Of a stretch of 64,000 nt of DNA, positions 1 through 8,035 are shown one piece after another. The number at the start of each line of letters is the position of its first letter. Position 1 is the stretch's first letter. The position numbers and the translations under genes were made by a program. This DNA is from Schaalia radingae (GTDB lineage: Bacteria; Actinomycetota; Actinomycetes; Actinomycetales; Actinomycetaceae): contig NZ_LT629792.1 of the NCBI RefSeq assembly GCF_900106055.1, positions 2,232,001 to 2,296,000 of the forward strand, written 5' to 3'. The notes below the pieces were generated by a model. The model saw nothing but the letters and a program-made list of their open reading frames with translations. It ran no database searches and was not told the origin of the DNA.

Positions 1-217
1 GCGCGGCGTCCAGCGCATGGTCGAGGAGCAGGACTACTGCATTGACGTACTCACGCAGATATCTGCCATTCAAAGCGCCCTTGATTCAGTCGCCCTCGGC
101 CTCGTTCACGACCATCTGGGCCACTGTGTCCTCGACGCCGCCAAGCACTCTCACGAAGCTGGCGAAGAAAAAATCACCGAAGCGATCAACGCGATCGCAC
201 GGCTCGTCAAATCCTGA
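1..217 (+). CDS. csoR: CsoR-family copper-sensing repressor (5' end outside window)
   Basis: The reading frame is open to the window edge and starts upstream of it; residues RGVQR precede the first visible Met, so the Met at 17 is internal. The visible part is the C-terminal two thirds of a CsoR/DUF156 four-helix protein. The three Cu(I) ligands of the family can be placed: Cys in YCIDVL, then His and Cys spaced four apart in DHLGHC. CsoR represses copper efflux genes and lets go of DNA when it binds Cu(I). It is followed after 11 nt by a copper chaperone and then the CopA ATPase, so it very likely controls this operon. Its promoter and operator lie outside the window. Confidence 0.93.
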   Translation, partial: RGVQRMVEEQDYCIDVLTQISAIQSALDSVALGLVHDHLGHCVLDAAKHSHEAGEEKITEAINAIARLVKS

Positions 218-228
218 AAGGACTCATC

Positions 229-468
229 ATGGCACTCGATCGAACTGTTGAACTCTATGTCGACGGCATGACCTGTTCCCACTGCGTCGCATCCGTCACC
301 GAAGAACTCAAAGAGGTCGAAGGCGTATCCAACGTGGAGGTCATTCTCAAGGCCAACAAGACCTCACTGGTCACCGTCCACACGCAGACCGGCGTAGATG
401 ACGACGCCCTCAAAGATGCCATCAGCGAGGCCGGATACACACTGACTGAAATCAAGCGAGACTTCTAA
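229..468 (+). CDS. copZ: CopZ-like copper chaperone (HMA domain)
   Basis: A 79-residue stand-alone heavy-metal-associated domain with the metal-binding motif GMTCSHC near residue 15 and the usual beta-alpha-beta-beta-alpha-beta length. CopZ proteins carry Cu(I) through the cytoplasm to the P-type ATPase and to CsoR. The start ATG follows AAAGGACTCATC, a good ribosome binding site. It lies 11 nt after csoR and 8 nt before copA, giving a three-gene operon. The separate chaperone matters because the ATPase downstream has no N-terminal metal-binding domain. Confidence 0.93.
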   Translation: MALDRTVELYVDGMTCSHCVASVTEELKEVEGVSNVEVILKANKTSLVTVHTQTGVDDDALKDAISEAGYTLTEIKRDF

Positions 469-476
469 GGAGCTAT

Positions 477-2777
477 ATGCACAGCGCGCTGGATCGCGCA
501 CAAGACCTCAGGCGCCGCCTCATCGTCACCGCGCCGCCCACACTGGTCGTTGCCACCGTTTCGATGTTCCACAGCCTGCATTTTCCGGGCTGGCAATGGG
601 TGGTGGCCATCCTGTCACTACCTGTCGTCACATGGGGCGCGTGGCCCTTCCACCGCTCAGCCATCCAGGGTCTACGCCACGGCACAACAACAATGGACAC
701 ACTGGTGTCCCTGGGCGTGACCGCTTCAACTGCGTGGAGCCTGTGGGCACTGCTGTGGGGCGGCGAATCCGCGATGCTCTATTTCGAGGGCGCCTGCGTG
801 ATCGTCCTGTTCCTGCTGATCGGGCGCTATGCGGAGGCGCGCACCAAGCATCGGGCCGGCGACGCGCTGCGCTCACTGCTCTCAATGGGCACCACCACAG
901 CGCACCGCATTCTGCCTGACGGGACGCGCGAGGACGTCGACAGCGCTGACCTGCAGGTCGGAGACATGTTCGAGGTTCGTCCCGGCGAATCCATCGCAAC
1001 AGATGGGCGCATCATCTCAGGCGAATCCGCCATTGACACGTCGATGCTGACCGGCGAGTCCGTTCCACGCGATGTTGCTCCCGGTGACGATGTAGCAGGT
1101 GCCACGATCAACACGTGGGGCGCTCTGGAAGTGGAAGCCCGCCGAGTTGGATCCGACACCGCGTTGGCCAAGATCGGCCGCATGGTCAGCGAAGCTCAGG
1201 CCACGAAGGCACCGATCCAGCGCCTGGCCGACACGATCAGTTCGGTTTTCGTGCCGGTCGTGCTTGCGATTTCCGCGGCAACACTGATCGGCTGGCTCAT
1301 CTTTTCTGGCGACGTTCAGGCCGCGGCCACCGCCGCCGTTGCCGTGCTCGTGGTGGCCTGCCCGTGTGCGCTGGGACTGGCCACACCCACCGCCCTGCTG
1401 GTCGGCTCAGGGCGCGCCTCCCAGCTGGGCATCGTGATCCGCTCAGCTGAAATCCTCGAAGAAACCCGCAAGATCGACACGATTGTGCTGGACAAGACCG
1501 GCACGGTCACAACCGGCAACCTGGCCGTCGAACACGTCGAGTCAAGCGATCCCGACGTCACGCTCGCCCTCGCAGCCGGTATCGAGGCACGCTCTGAACA
1601 CCCGATGGCGCGCTCAATTGTGCGCGCCACACAGTCCCGCTCACTCACGCCCGTTGCGACTCGCCGCTTCGTCAACCATTCCGGCATGGGTGTCTCAGCT
1701 CTGATCGACGGCGGTTTGGCTCTGGTGGGCAGGCCCGAGTGGTTCACGGGGCTGGGTATCAGTATTCCCGAGGACATCGTGCGCACTGCCCGATCGCGTT
1801 GCGCAACGCCCATCGTGGTGGCCAGCGTTCCAGGGTGGGATGAGTCGCCCTCGACAATCCACGCCGACGAAAGCGACGCTGAGAGCCCGGTCCGTGTTGA
1901 CATGGCGGTGGGCGGAATGACGTGCGCGTCGTGTGTGAATCGTGTGGAACGCAAGCTGGGCAAACTTGATGGAGTCGAGGCGCACGTCAACCTGGCGACC
2001 GAAAGCGCATCGATTCTGCTCACCCGCGACCACGGTGACGATGAGTTGGTGCACGTTGTGGAAGCTGCCGGGTACCAGGCGCGTGTGCGCTCGCGCACCA
2101 GTGAGACTGCCGAGCCGTCTGCACCAAGTATTGGCCGCCAGCTGGACGCACCACTGACCGGGGCGCAGGTGCATGGTGTGATCGTATTGCGCGACCAGGT
2201 GAAGGACTCGTCAGCTGAGGCAATCGGCCTGTTCCGCAACTTGGATATTGAGCCGATCCTGCTGACCGGCGACAATCAGGGTGCTGCTGACGTGGTAGCC
2301 GACCAGGTCGGCATTTCCCACGTGATCGCTGATGTGTTGCCGGATGACAAGCGCGATGTCGTGAAGCGCCTGCAGGATGAGGGACGCGTTGTGGCGATGG
2401 TGGGTGATGGCGTCAACGACGCTGCGGCGCTCGCTCAGGCGGGACATCGCGGGCTGGGTATGGCGATGGGATCCGGAACGGATGTGGCGATCCAGGTTGC
2501 TGACATCACGTTGGTGTCCTCGGATCTGCGCGCAGCCGCCACCGCAATCGACCTGTCACGGCGGACACTGCGCGTCATCCGGCAGAACCTGGTGTGGGCG
2601 TTCGGCTATAACGTGGCTGCCATTCCGCTGGCTGTCGCAGGACTGCTCAACCCGATGATCGCAGCCGGCGCGATGGCGTTGTCATCGGTGTGCGTGGTGA
2701 CTAATTCTCTTCGTCTGCGTCGGATTCGCGCCCTGGGGTCTCGTCAGCCCGATGCGGATACGGGTCACCCAGCTTAA
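477..2777 (+). CDS. copA: Cu(I)-exporting P1B-type ATPase, HMA domain inserted in N-domain
   Basis: A 766-residue copper efflux ATPase of the cytoplasmic membrane. Visible motifs in order: paired N-terminal membrane helices, TGES in the actuator domain, transmembrane CPC (Cys295 and Cys297), phosphorylation motif DKTGT (Asp339), the HP motif of the nucleotide-binding domain in SEHPMARS, and GDGVND (643-648). There is no HMA domain at the N-terminus. Instead a complete one (about residues 472-538, GGMTCASC with Cys483 and Cys486) lies between the end of the N-domain (VVASVPGW) and the strand GVIVLRD at residue 567, flanked by polar linkers. The usual position is N-terminal, so this is a domain insertion. 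It starts 8 nt after copZ behind AAGGAG. The last 77 bp overlap the convergent glycosyltransferase gene. Confidence 0.95.
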   Translation: MHSALDRAQDLRRRLIVTAPPTLVVATVSMFHSLHFPGWQWVVAILSLPVVTWGAWPFHRSAIQGLRHGTTTMDTLVSLGVTASTAWSLWALLWGGESAMLYFEGACVIVLFLLIGRYAEARTKHRAGDALRSLLSMGTTTAHRILPDGTREDVDSADLQVGDMFEVRPGESIATDGRIISGESAIDTSMLTGESVPRDVAPGDDVAGATINTWGALEVEARRVGSDTALAKIGRMVSEAQATKAPIQRLADTISSVFVPVVLAISAATLIGWLIFSGDVQAAATAAVAVLVVACPCALGLATPTALLVGSGRASQLGIVIRSAEILEETRKIDTIVLDKTGTVTTGNLAVEHVESSDPDVTLALAAGIEARSEHPMARSIVRATQSRSLTPVATRRFVNHSGMGVSALIDGGLALVGRPEWFTGLGISIPEDIVRTARSRCATPIVVASVPGWDESPSTIHADESDAESPVRVDMAVGGMTCASCVNRVERKLGKLDGVEAHVNLATESASILLTRDHGDDELVHVVEAAGYQARVRSRTSETAEPSAPSIGRQLDAPLTGAQVHGVIVLRDQVKDSSAEAIGLFRNLDIEPILLTGDNQGAADVVADQVGISHVIADVLPDDKRDVVKRLQDEGRVVAMVGDGVNDAAALAQAGHRGLGMAMGSGTDVAIQVADITLVSSDLRAAATAIDLSRRTLRVIRQNLVWAFGYNVAAIPLAVAGLLNPMIAAGAMALSSVCVVTNSLRLRRIRALGSRQPDADTGHPA

Positions 2778-3516
2778 ACGCGCGGCTCTCGGAGCGCCTC
2801 AAAGGCGAACGCGTCAGCACGCGTGGCCCGCGTTCGGTCAGCGCCACCAGCGTATCGATCAGCTGCTGTGGTTTGTTGAGTTCACCGAGGGTGCGATCTC
2901 CACCCAAGTGGACGAATGCGCACGGCAGCTCCACCATGGTGAACCCTTGCATCAGCAGGTCGATCGTCATCGCGGGTTCCAGCCCGTACCCGTTGGCGAA
3001 AGGCATGATGGCTGTCAGCGCTTCGCGCGTGATGCAGCGATTTTCGGACATGGGCGATTCAGGTGCCCACCCTGTTGCGCGCCGGATGGCTCGACGCGCT
3101 ATCCGTGCGGCGGGCAGGCGGCGACTGGATTTCTCACTGGCGCAGGCACAGTCCGCCATCCCGGTCATCACTGCTTCGACCAGCACGGCGGCTTCGACGG
3201 CTGATTCGCCCAGGTCGGATGAGAGGAAGAGCAGGAGGCGTGGTGGCCAGTCGGCGCGGTCACGCATCGCTGCGACTTTCACGCCTGTCTCCATCGCGGA
3301 TGCGCGTCCACGCGGCACTGAGTGTCGAACAACGACGGCACCTGCCATTCGCGCGTGCGCGCCTGTTTCGTCAGTGGAGCCGTCATCGACGACTATGAGC
3401 AAATCGACTGCGGGAATGGCGCGGCAGGATCGGACTGTGGAGGCAATGTCATGAGCATCGTCGTGCGCCCAGATGATCGCGGCAACGCGTTGGGGTCCCG
3501 AATCGTTCACGCCCAC
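2701..3516 (-). CDS. Family 2 glycosyltransferase
   Basis: A 271-residue GT-A-fold glycosyltransferase. The N-terminal nucleotide-sugar part is recognisable from AAIIWAHDDAHDIASTVRS followed by LLIVVDDGSTDETG at about residues 40-53. The metal-binding DXD position appears to be the LSSDLGES segment, so the canonical DxD is degenerate. No membrane helix is seen. Start is GTG at 3516; a second GTG two codons on is possible. The gene is convergent with copA and overlaps its last 77 bp. The DUF5926 gene lies just upstream, a pairing seen in other actinobacteria, where the enzyme resembles glucosyl-3-phosphoglycerate synthases. Acceptor and donor cannot be assigned here. Confidence 0.82.
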   Translation of the reverse strand: MGVNDSGPQRVAAIIWAHDDAHDIASTVRSCRAIPAVDLLIVVDDGSTDETGAHARMAGAVVVRHSVPRGRASAMETGVKVAAMRDRADWPPRLLLFLSSDLGESAVEAAVLVEAVMTGMADCACASEKSSRRLPAARIARRAIRRATGWAPESPMSENRCITREALTAIMPFANGYGLEPAMTIDLLMQGFTMVELPCAFVHLGGDRTLGELNKPQQLIDTLVALTERGPRVLTRSPLRRSESRAFKLGDPYPHRADETPGRESDADEEN

Positions 3517-3549
3517 AACTTTACTCCGACTTTGCCTCTTCTTGTACCT

Positions 3550-4401
3550 CTACCGGATGGTGACTTGTCGAGAAACAAGCCCCTGTTTGGCTCGACGCTC
3601 GTCATGTGTCAGAGCTTCGGTCGCATTGAGCGCGTCCTCAAGCTTGCTGATGAAGTTCTGCGCAGGCTTGGACACGTCATCAGAGCTGACTCCTTCTGCC
3701 AGTTCGAACACGGGGATGGCCAGCCCGCAGGCGCGGAAGGCTCCGACAAAGCGGGAACCCTCCCCCACGTGGGCATCTCCGGCCACCTGCATACGTGCCA
3801 GCGCGGTAAAGAGCTTGTTTTCGTCCTCATCGGTCACGTAGCGCACGAAGTTGCGGTTCATTTCGCACCAATACATGCCGGGCGCTCCCGGGACTTCCTG
3901 CGTGGGGATCAGTTCGTTGCGTGTCTGCTCCATCGTGGAGCGGATGTCCTCGGACATTTCTTCGGTCGGGTCGAACCAGAATGAGAAATCGTCGCACAGT
4001 TCCATCGGTTCGGCGCTTTCCAGCAGTTCCTGCAACCTGGGTGCGGGGTCACGCACGTCAAAGGCAACGATACCTTCGTCTTTCGCGTCGAGGGCGGCTT
4101 GCAACGCGCCACCCACATCGTGAGACAGGTCGCCGGAATGGAATCGCGTTTGCATGCCCACCATGATTCGGCCGTCACCGCGCACCATGGCACCCTGCCC
4201 GTCTGGCAGCAGTGAGACTATGTCGAATTCGACGCCGTCCGTCGTGCGGGCACTCATGCGCGCACACGGAATGATTTCCCTCATGGCGACCAGGTCGCTT
4301 TCGCATGGAAGCCCGTCAAAGGGTCGTTCCACGAAGCGGATCGGCGGACGGTACGTGCTGCGTCCGGGTTGTACTTTTTTACGACGGCTTGCTTTACCCA
4401 T
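3550..4401 (-). CDS. DUF5926 family protein
   Basis: A 283-residue soluble protein with the family opening: a basic MGKASRRKK start, then a segment ending in RPFDGLPCESDLVAMREI, which matches the DUF5926 pattern of RPFxGLPxExDxVAxREIvP. The frame is open further upstream, but the ATG at 4401 begins the conserved basic start and is preferred. The family is restricted to actinobacteria and has no known function. A Trp/Cys-containing stretch (MYWCEMNRNF) in the second half may bind something but is not a recognised motif. It lies upstream of and in the same direction as the GT2 gene, 33 bp away. Confidence 0.85.
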   Translation of the reverse strand: MGKASRRKKVQPGRSTYRPPIRFVERPFDGLPCESDLVAMREIIPCARMSARTTDGVEFDIVSLLPDGQGAMVRGDGRIMVGMQTRFHSGDLSHDVGGALQAALDAKDEGIVAFDVRDPAPRLQELLESAEPMELCDDFSFWFDPTEEMSEDIRSTMEQTRNELIPTQEVPGAPGMYWCEMNRNFVRYVTDEDENKLFTALARMQVAGDAHVGEGSRFVGAFRACGLAIPVFELAEGVSSDDVSKPAQNFISKLEDALNATEALTHDERRAKQGLVSRQVTIR

Positions 4402-4418
4402 ACGCACAACAATACTGG

Positions 4419-5081
4419 CTAACAGTGTGCGAGCGCATGTGCCATTGCATCGTGTTCCGCTCTGGTCACCGTGAGTTTCCACTTGGCTTTCACCGCGATC
4501 TGCCGCGTCACGTATTCGCAGCGGAAACTGCGGTCAGGTGGCAGCCACTGATCAGCTGAAGCAGCCATCTTGTCCTGGTTGGCCTGTCCGTCAACTGCCA
4601 GGAGATTGTCCGGGTCGTTGGCGAAGGCCTGCCTGCGGGCTGTGTCCCATTGCCAGGCTCCCGATCTCCATGCGTCGGCAAGCGCCACGACGTGATCGAT
4701 CTGCACCAGTGTCGACGTGTCCTGACCTCGCTGAAATTCGATGACCTTGCCCGTGTAGGGTTCTGCCAGTGTTCCGCTGAGCACCACACAGTCGCGAGTA
4801 TTCGGCTTGAACGTTGGCCGCGCGAGGTCACGGGCCAGAATGTCGTTACGAGTGTCGCACCCGTTATGGTCCTCATCGGCCCACTTCTGACCAAACTGGT
4901 CCCGGTTGTAGTCAGGGGCGCCCTCGTCACTGCGTACGATCAGTGTGCGAAGCTGGTCACCGGCGGGACCGGCGGGAGCTTCGACTCGTGGGGCGGGTAT
5001 GAACAGCCACAACACCCACGCCAGCAGCACAATGACTGCCAGCGCGATGATGAAATCGCCGATGCTGAATCGCCCACGCAC
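4419..5081 (-). CDS. Membrane-anchored HNH endonuclease family protein (DUF1524-type)
   Basis: A 220-residue protein with one N-terminal membrane helix (about residues 9-28), no cleavage site or lipobox, and an extracytoplasmic HNH domain. Nuclease motifs are IDHVVALADAW at 128-138 and a following DPDNLLAVDG/QANQDK block that supplies the Asn residues typical of the GmrSD C-terminal (DUF1524) HNH class. Two pairs of Cys (near residues 75 and 98, and near the C-terminus) could make disulphides, which fits export. Such proteins are common secreted or anchored nucleases in actinobacteria. Start is taken at GTG 5081; the ribosome binding site is weak. Confidence 0.85.
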   Translation of the reverse strand: MRGRFSIGDFIIALAVIVLLAWVLWLFIPAPRVEAPAGPAGDQLRTLIVRSDEGAPDYNRDQFGQKWADEDHNGCDTRNDILARDLARPTFKPNTRDCVVLSGTLAEPYTGKVIEFQRGQDTSTLVQIDHVVALADAWRSGAWQWDTARRQAFANDPDNLLAVDGQANQDKMAASADQWLPPDRSFRCEYVTRQIAVKAKWKLTVTRAEHDAMAHALAHC

Positions 5082-5130
5082 CTACTCATTATGAGCATCA
5101 CGTCGGCACCTGCCCGACTTATCCACAGGG

Positions 5131-6591
5131 CTAGCGCCGCGCCAGTTTTTCGCGGATCCAGTAGATCCCCATGATGATCAGCATCAAGCCGAGCATCGAG
5201 ATCAGCTGCGGGCGCGCAGAGGGGCTCAGAGCCATGAGCACACCCATCACGGCCAGGCCAGCCAGAGCCAGATACCCCGTCCACGGCCAGCCGGGCATGC
5301 GGATCGGCAGGTCATGATTTTCACGCAGGATTGGGCGCAGACGAATCTGCGAAATGATGATGAAGACCCACGCAATGAGCAGCACCATGCCGATCGCGTT
5401 GATCAGGATCCCCAGAATCGCCTCCGGCAGCCACCAGTTCAGACCGACCGACACCAGGGCGAGGATGACTGACAGGCTGACGGCTCGGCGCGGGGTTCGC
5501 CCTCGTGCAATATCACCGACTGCAGTCTCTTCCGCCATGACGGCCTCAAGATCACGCTTTGAATCGCCGGTGACCACATGGGCGAGTGCGTCCGGCGAAT
5601 CCGATGCAGTTGCCGACCCGCCCAGCAGCCACGGTGAGCCCATGCCGCGAGCGCACAGCGAGTAGGCCATACGCGACGACGAGTAGACGTTGGCTGAAAA
5701 AGCGCTGACGAGGGCCACGAACACGATGATTTCCATGATGCGGCCGACAGCTGGGATACCCGCCATGTTCAGCACCGTTGCGAACGGGTTGAGCACCATG
5801 TCAGGCGAGTTCCACGGCAGCAGGCAGATCAGCAGTATCACCGAGCCGACGTAGAACACCAGGATGCGCCACAGTACTGAGCGAATCGCCTTGCTCATGG
5901 CGCGCTGCGGGTCTTCCGCTTCGGCGGCCGCAATCGTCACAATCTCAATGCCGCCGAACGATGTGATGATGGCGAGCAGGCCGGTTGCGATGCCCGCCAT
6001 GCCCAACGGTGCGAACCCACCGTTGCCAAGGACGGTTTCCATCACCGGGGCGGTCTTGCCGGGAATGAAGCCGATCAGCAAACCGACGCCGATCAGCAGG
6101 AACATAATGATGGCTGCGACTTTGATTCCGGCCAGCCACGCTTCGACCTCACCGAAGTCACCGGCTGCCATCAGGTTGACTCCGCCGAGCACCACCACAA
6201 TGACGAGGGCGACGATCCACTGCGGGACCGCAGGGAACCACTGCACGAAGATCTGTGCGGCACCTGTGATTTCCATGCCGAGCACCATGATCAGCATGAA
6301 CCAGTACATCCATCCGACCGTGAACCCGGCCCACCGTCCGATGCCGGCTTCGGCATATGTGGAGAACGATCCGGTCGACGGCAGCGCGGCTGACAGTTCC
6401 GCCAGCGAGTACATCACAGTGATCGCGATGAGCGCTGCAATCAGGTACGACACAAGAACGGCCGGTCCGGCCGATGCAATGGCCTGCCCGGTCCCCAGAA
6501 AGAACCCAGCACCGATCGCTGAGCCAAGAGCAATCATTGACAGGTGGCGCGTTTTGAACCGGCGCGGTTTTCTGGTTTCAGTCATAGTCAT
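5131..6591 (-). CDS. APC-family amino acid permease
   Basis: A 486-residue integral membrane transporter with about 12 predicted helices. The first helix carries ALGSAIGAGFFLGTG, the substrate-binding signature of the APC superfamily, and SLAELSAALPSTGSF follows in helix 2-3. It resembles the AroP/GABA/D-serine-glycine permease group that imports amino acids with protons. A cytoplasmic linker around residues 310-370 is longer than usual and acidic. The frame is open to 6633, but ATG 6591 has GGAAAG upstream and begins the conserved MTMTETRKPRRF start. The upstream SRAP gene is 28 bp away on the same strand. The substrate cannot be told from the sequence. Confidence 0.88.
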   Translation of the reverse strand: MTMTETRKPRRFKTRHLSMIALGSAIGAGFFLGTGQAIASAGPAVLVSYLIAALIAITVMYSLAELSAALPSTGSFSTYAEAGIGRWAGFTVGWMYWFMLIMVLGMEITGAAQIFVQWFPAVPQWIVALVIVVVLGGVNLMAAGDFGEVEAWLAGIKVAAIIMFLLIGVGLLIGFIPGKTAPVMETVLGNGGFAPLGMAGIATGLLAIITSFGGIEIVTIAAAEAEDPQRAMSKAIRSVLWRILVFYVGSVILLICLLPWNSPDMVLNPFATVLNMAGIPAVGRIMEIIVFVALVSAFSANVYSSSRMAYSLCARGMGSPWLLGGSATASDSPDALAHVVTGDSKRDLEAVMAEETAVGDIARGRTPRRAVSLSVILALVSVGLNWWLPEAILGILINAIGMVLLIAWVFIIISQIRLRPILRENHDLPIRMPGWPWTGYLALAGLAVMGVLMALSPSARPQLISMLGLMLIIMGIYWIREKLARR

Positions 6592-6619
6592 GATTCTCAC
6601 ACTTTCCGTTCGTGCGCTG

Positions 6620-7261
6620 TCATGCGCGCTCAAGTGGTGAGATCAGCGACGGGTCGTTATTCTTCACCGACCCGACTTCCCGGCCCACGCGGCGCGGCAA
6701 CAGGTGTGGCTCGGGAACAGCGTCAATCAGTGAGCGCACCTCATCCGGACGGTCCAGGTGCGGGTCGAGCCATGCTCCCCACAATTCCCTGGGCACGATC
6801 AGCGGCGTGCGGTCATGAATAGTGCCGAGGGCGTCCGGCGCGCTGCGTGTCAGGATCGCACATGTCCAGCTGTCGCAGATGCCTGCAAAGGCCATGAGGG
6901 GGTCGCCCTCGTCGGCGGACAAAAACCAGGGCTGCTTGCCTTGCCACTCGTAGTATCCGTTCGCGGGAACGAGGCAGCGGTGGTGCCGGACGGGGCCGCG
7001 GAAGGACGGCTTTTCCGTGACTGTTTCGGCGCGCGCGTTGATCATGGGGCGAAAACCGGGTTTGGCCCAACTTGGCACAAGCCCCCATGTCGCATCGGTC
7101 ATCACGCGGACAAGGCGGTCGGCGTAGTGTTCCATGATGACGCGGATTGGCTGAGTGGGCGCAATGTTGTAGGACGGAACGGTAAGCCCCAGCAGCTGGT
7201 CGAGTTCGAAGAGGTCCTGCATGTCGTCGTCGTTACCGAACAGGACGAACCGTCCGCACAT
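6620..7261 (-). CDS. SRAP-domain protein (YedK/HMCES, abasic-site DNA crosslinker)
   Basis: A 213-residue SRAP protein. The catalytic Cys is residue 2 (MCGRF), exposed after Met removal, and forms a thiazolidine crosslink with abasic sites in single-stranded DNA to shield them. Other family hallmarks are YNIAPTQPIRVI, WGLVPSW, INARAET with the catalytic Glu, CLVPANGYYEW, and the His in IHDRTPLIV. The length is normal for the family. Its ATG overlaps the stop of the upstream TRIC-type gene (TAATG), so translation is probably coupled. Confidence 0.93.
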   Translation of the reverse strand: MCGRFVLFGNDDDMQDLFELDQLLGLTVPSYNIAPTQPIRVIMEHYADRLVRVMTDATWGLVPSWAKPGFRPMINARAETVTEKPSFRGPVRHHRCLVPANGYYEWQGKQPWFLSADEGDPLMAFAGICDSWTCAILTRSAPDALGTIHDRTPLIVPRELWGAWLDPHLDRPDEVRSLIDAVPEPHLLPRRVGREVGSVKNNDPSLISPLERA

Positions 7262-8025
7262 TATTGCTCCTTATCGAGTTCTTCACGGATCTGGTTGAGC
7301 GCGTCGGTCGCTGCCTGAGCTGCAGCTTCAGCGGTCACAGCGGCGGTTTCCACGCGGTTACGGCCCCACAGGTGTGCAAGTGACCATTCCGAGTTGCGCG
7401 GCAGCTGCCAGGAGCGCTGGAAAGCAAGGAATGTGAATGCTGACCCGACTATGATTGCGGTCGCCATTCCGATGGTGTCGAGGTGCCAGTTCCAGAAGGC
7501 CACCATGATCGCGGAGGACACCAGTGCAGGCGTGGCGTACAGGTTGTTTCCTCCGAACACCATCGGCGTGTTTCCCGCTGCGATGTCCCGGATCATGCCG
7601 CCGCCGATTGCGGTGGTCATCCCGAGGATCAGTGCCGGCATGATGCCGAACCCTGCTTCGAGTGTTTTCGCGGCTCCGGTTGCTGCCCAGCAGCCCAGTA
7701 CCGTCCCGTCAGCAAAGGCGAGGGCGATCTGCCAGCGCCGTGAATCAAACGTGAACATGTAGGCGATGATGGCTCCGACCAGCGCCGCTGCCAGGTAGAA
7801 CGGATCGGTGAGTGCTGCCGGCGGGCCAACCTGCAGCATGACGTCACGCAGAATACCGCCGGCCAGCGCAGACATCACGGCGAGGACGCCGAATCCGACG
7901 ATGTCGAACCTTTTCATGCGTGCCAGGCGGCCACCCAGAACGCCGTTGAGCACCACGCCGATCAGGTCGATGGCGCGAAAAATGTCGGGAAGCGCATCGT
8001 TGAGCGAATGGAGCACAGAAGTCAC
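7261..8025 (-). CDS. TRIC-type (UPF0126/YadS-like) membrane channel protein
   Basis: A 254-residue membrane protein with about seven helices made from two repeats. Each repeat has the family motif: GGILRDVML in the first and GGGMIRDIAAGNTPMVF in the second. The family is related to eukaryotic trimeric intracellular cation channels; bacterial members conduct K+ and other monovalent cations. A 30-residue cytoplasmic tail ends in charged residues. Start is GTG at 8025, 11 nt after the end of the VIT1-family gene. It overlaps the SRAP gene by one base. Confidence 0.9.
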   Translation of the reverse strand: MTSVLHSLNDALPDIFRAIDLIGVVLNGVLGGRLARMKRFDIVGFGVLAVMSALAGGILRDVMLQVGPPAALTDPFYLAAALVGAIIAYMFTFDSRRWQIALAFADGTVLGCWAATGAAKTLEAGFGIMPALILGMTTAIGGGMIRDIAAGNTPMVFGGNNLYATPALVSSAIMVAFWNWHLDTIGMATAIIVGSAFTFLAFQRSWQLPRNSEWSLAHLWGRNRVETAAVTAEAAAQAATDALNQIREELDKEQ

Positions 8026-8035
8026 ATCGTCGATT

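Noticed and set aside
1316..2275. 319-codon minus-strand ORF inside copA
   Set aside because: Antisense of well-conserved copA with no recognisable protein; high GC keeps such frames open by chance.
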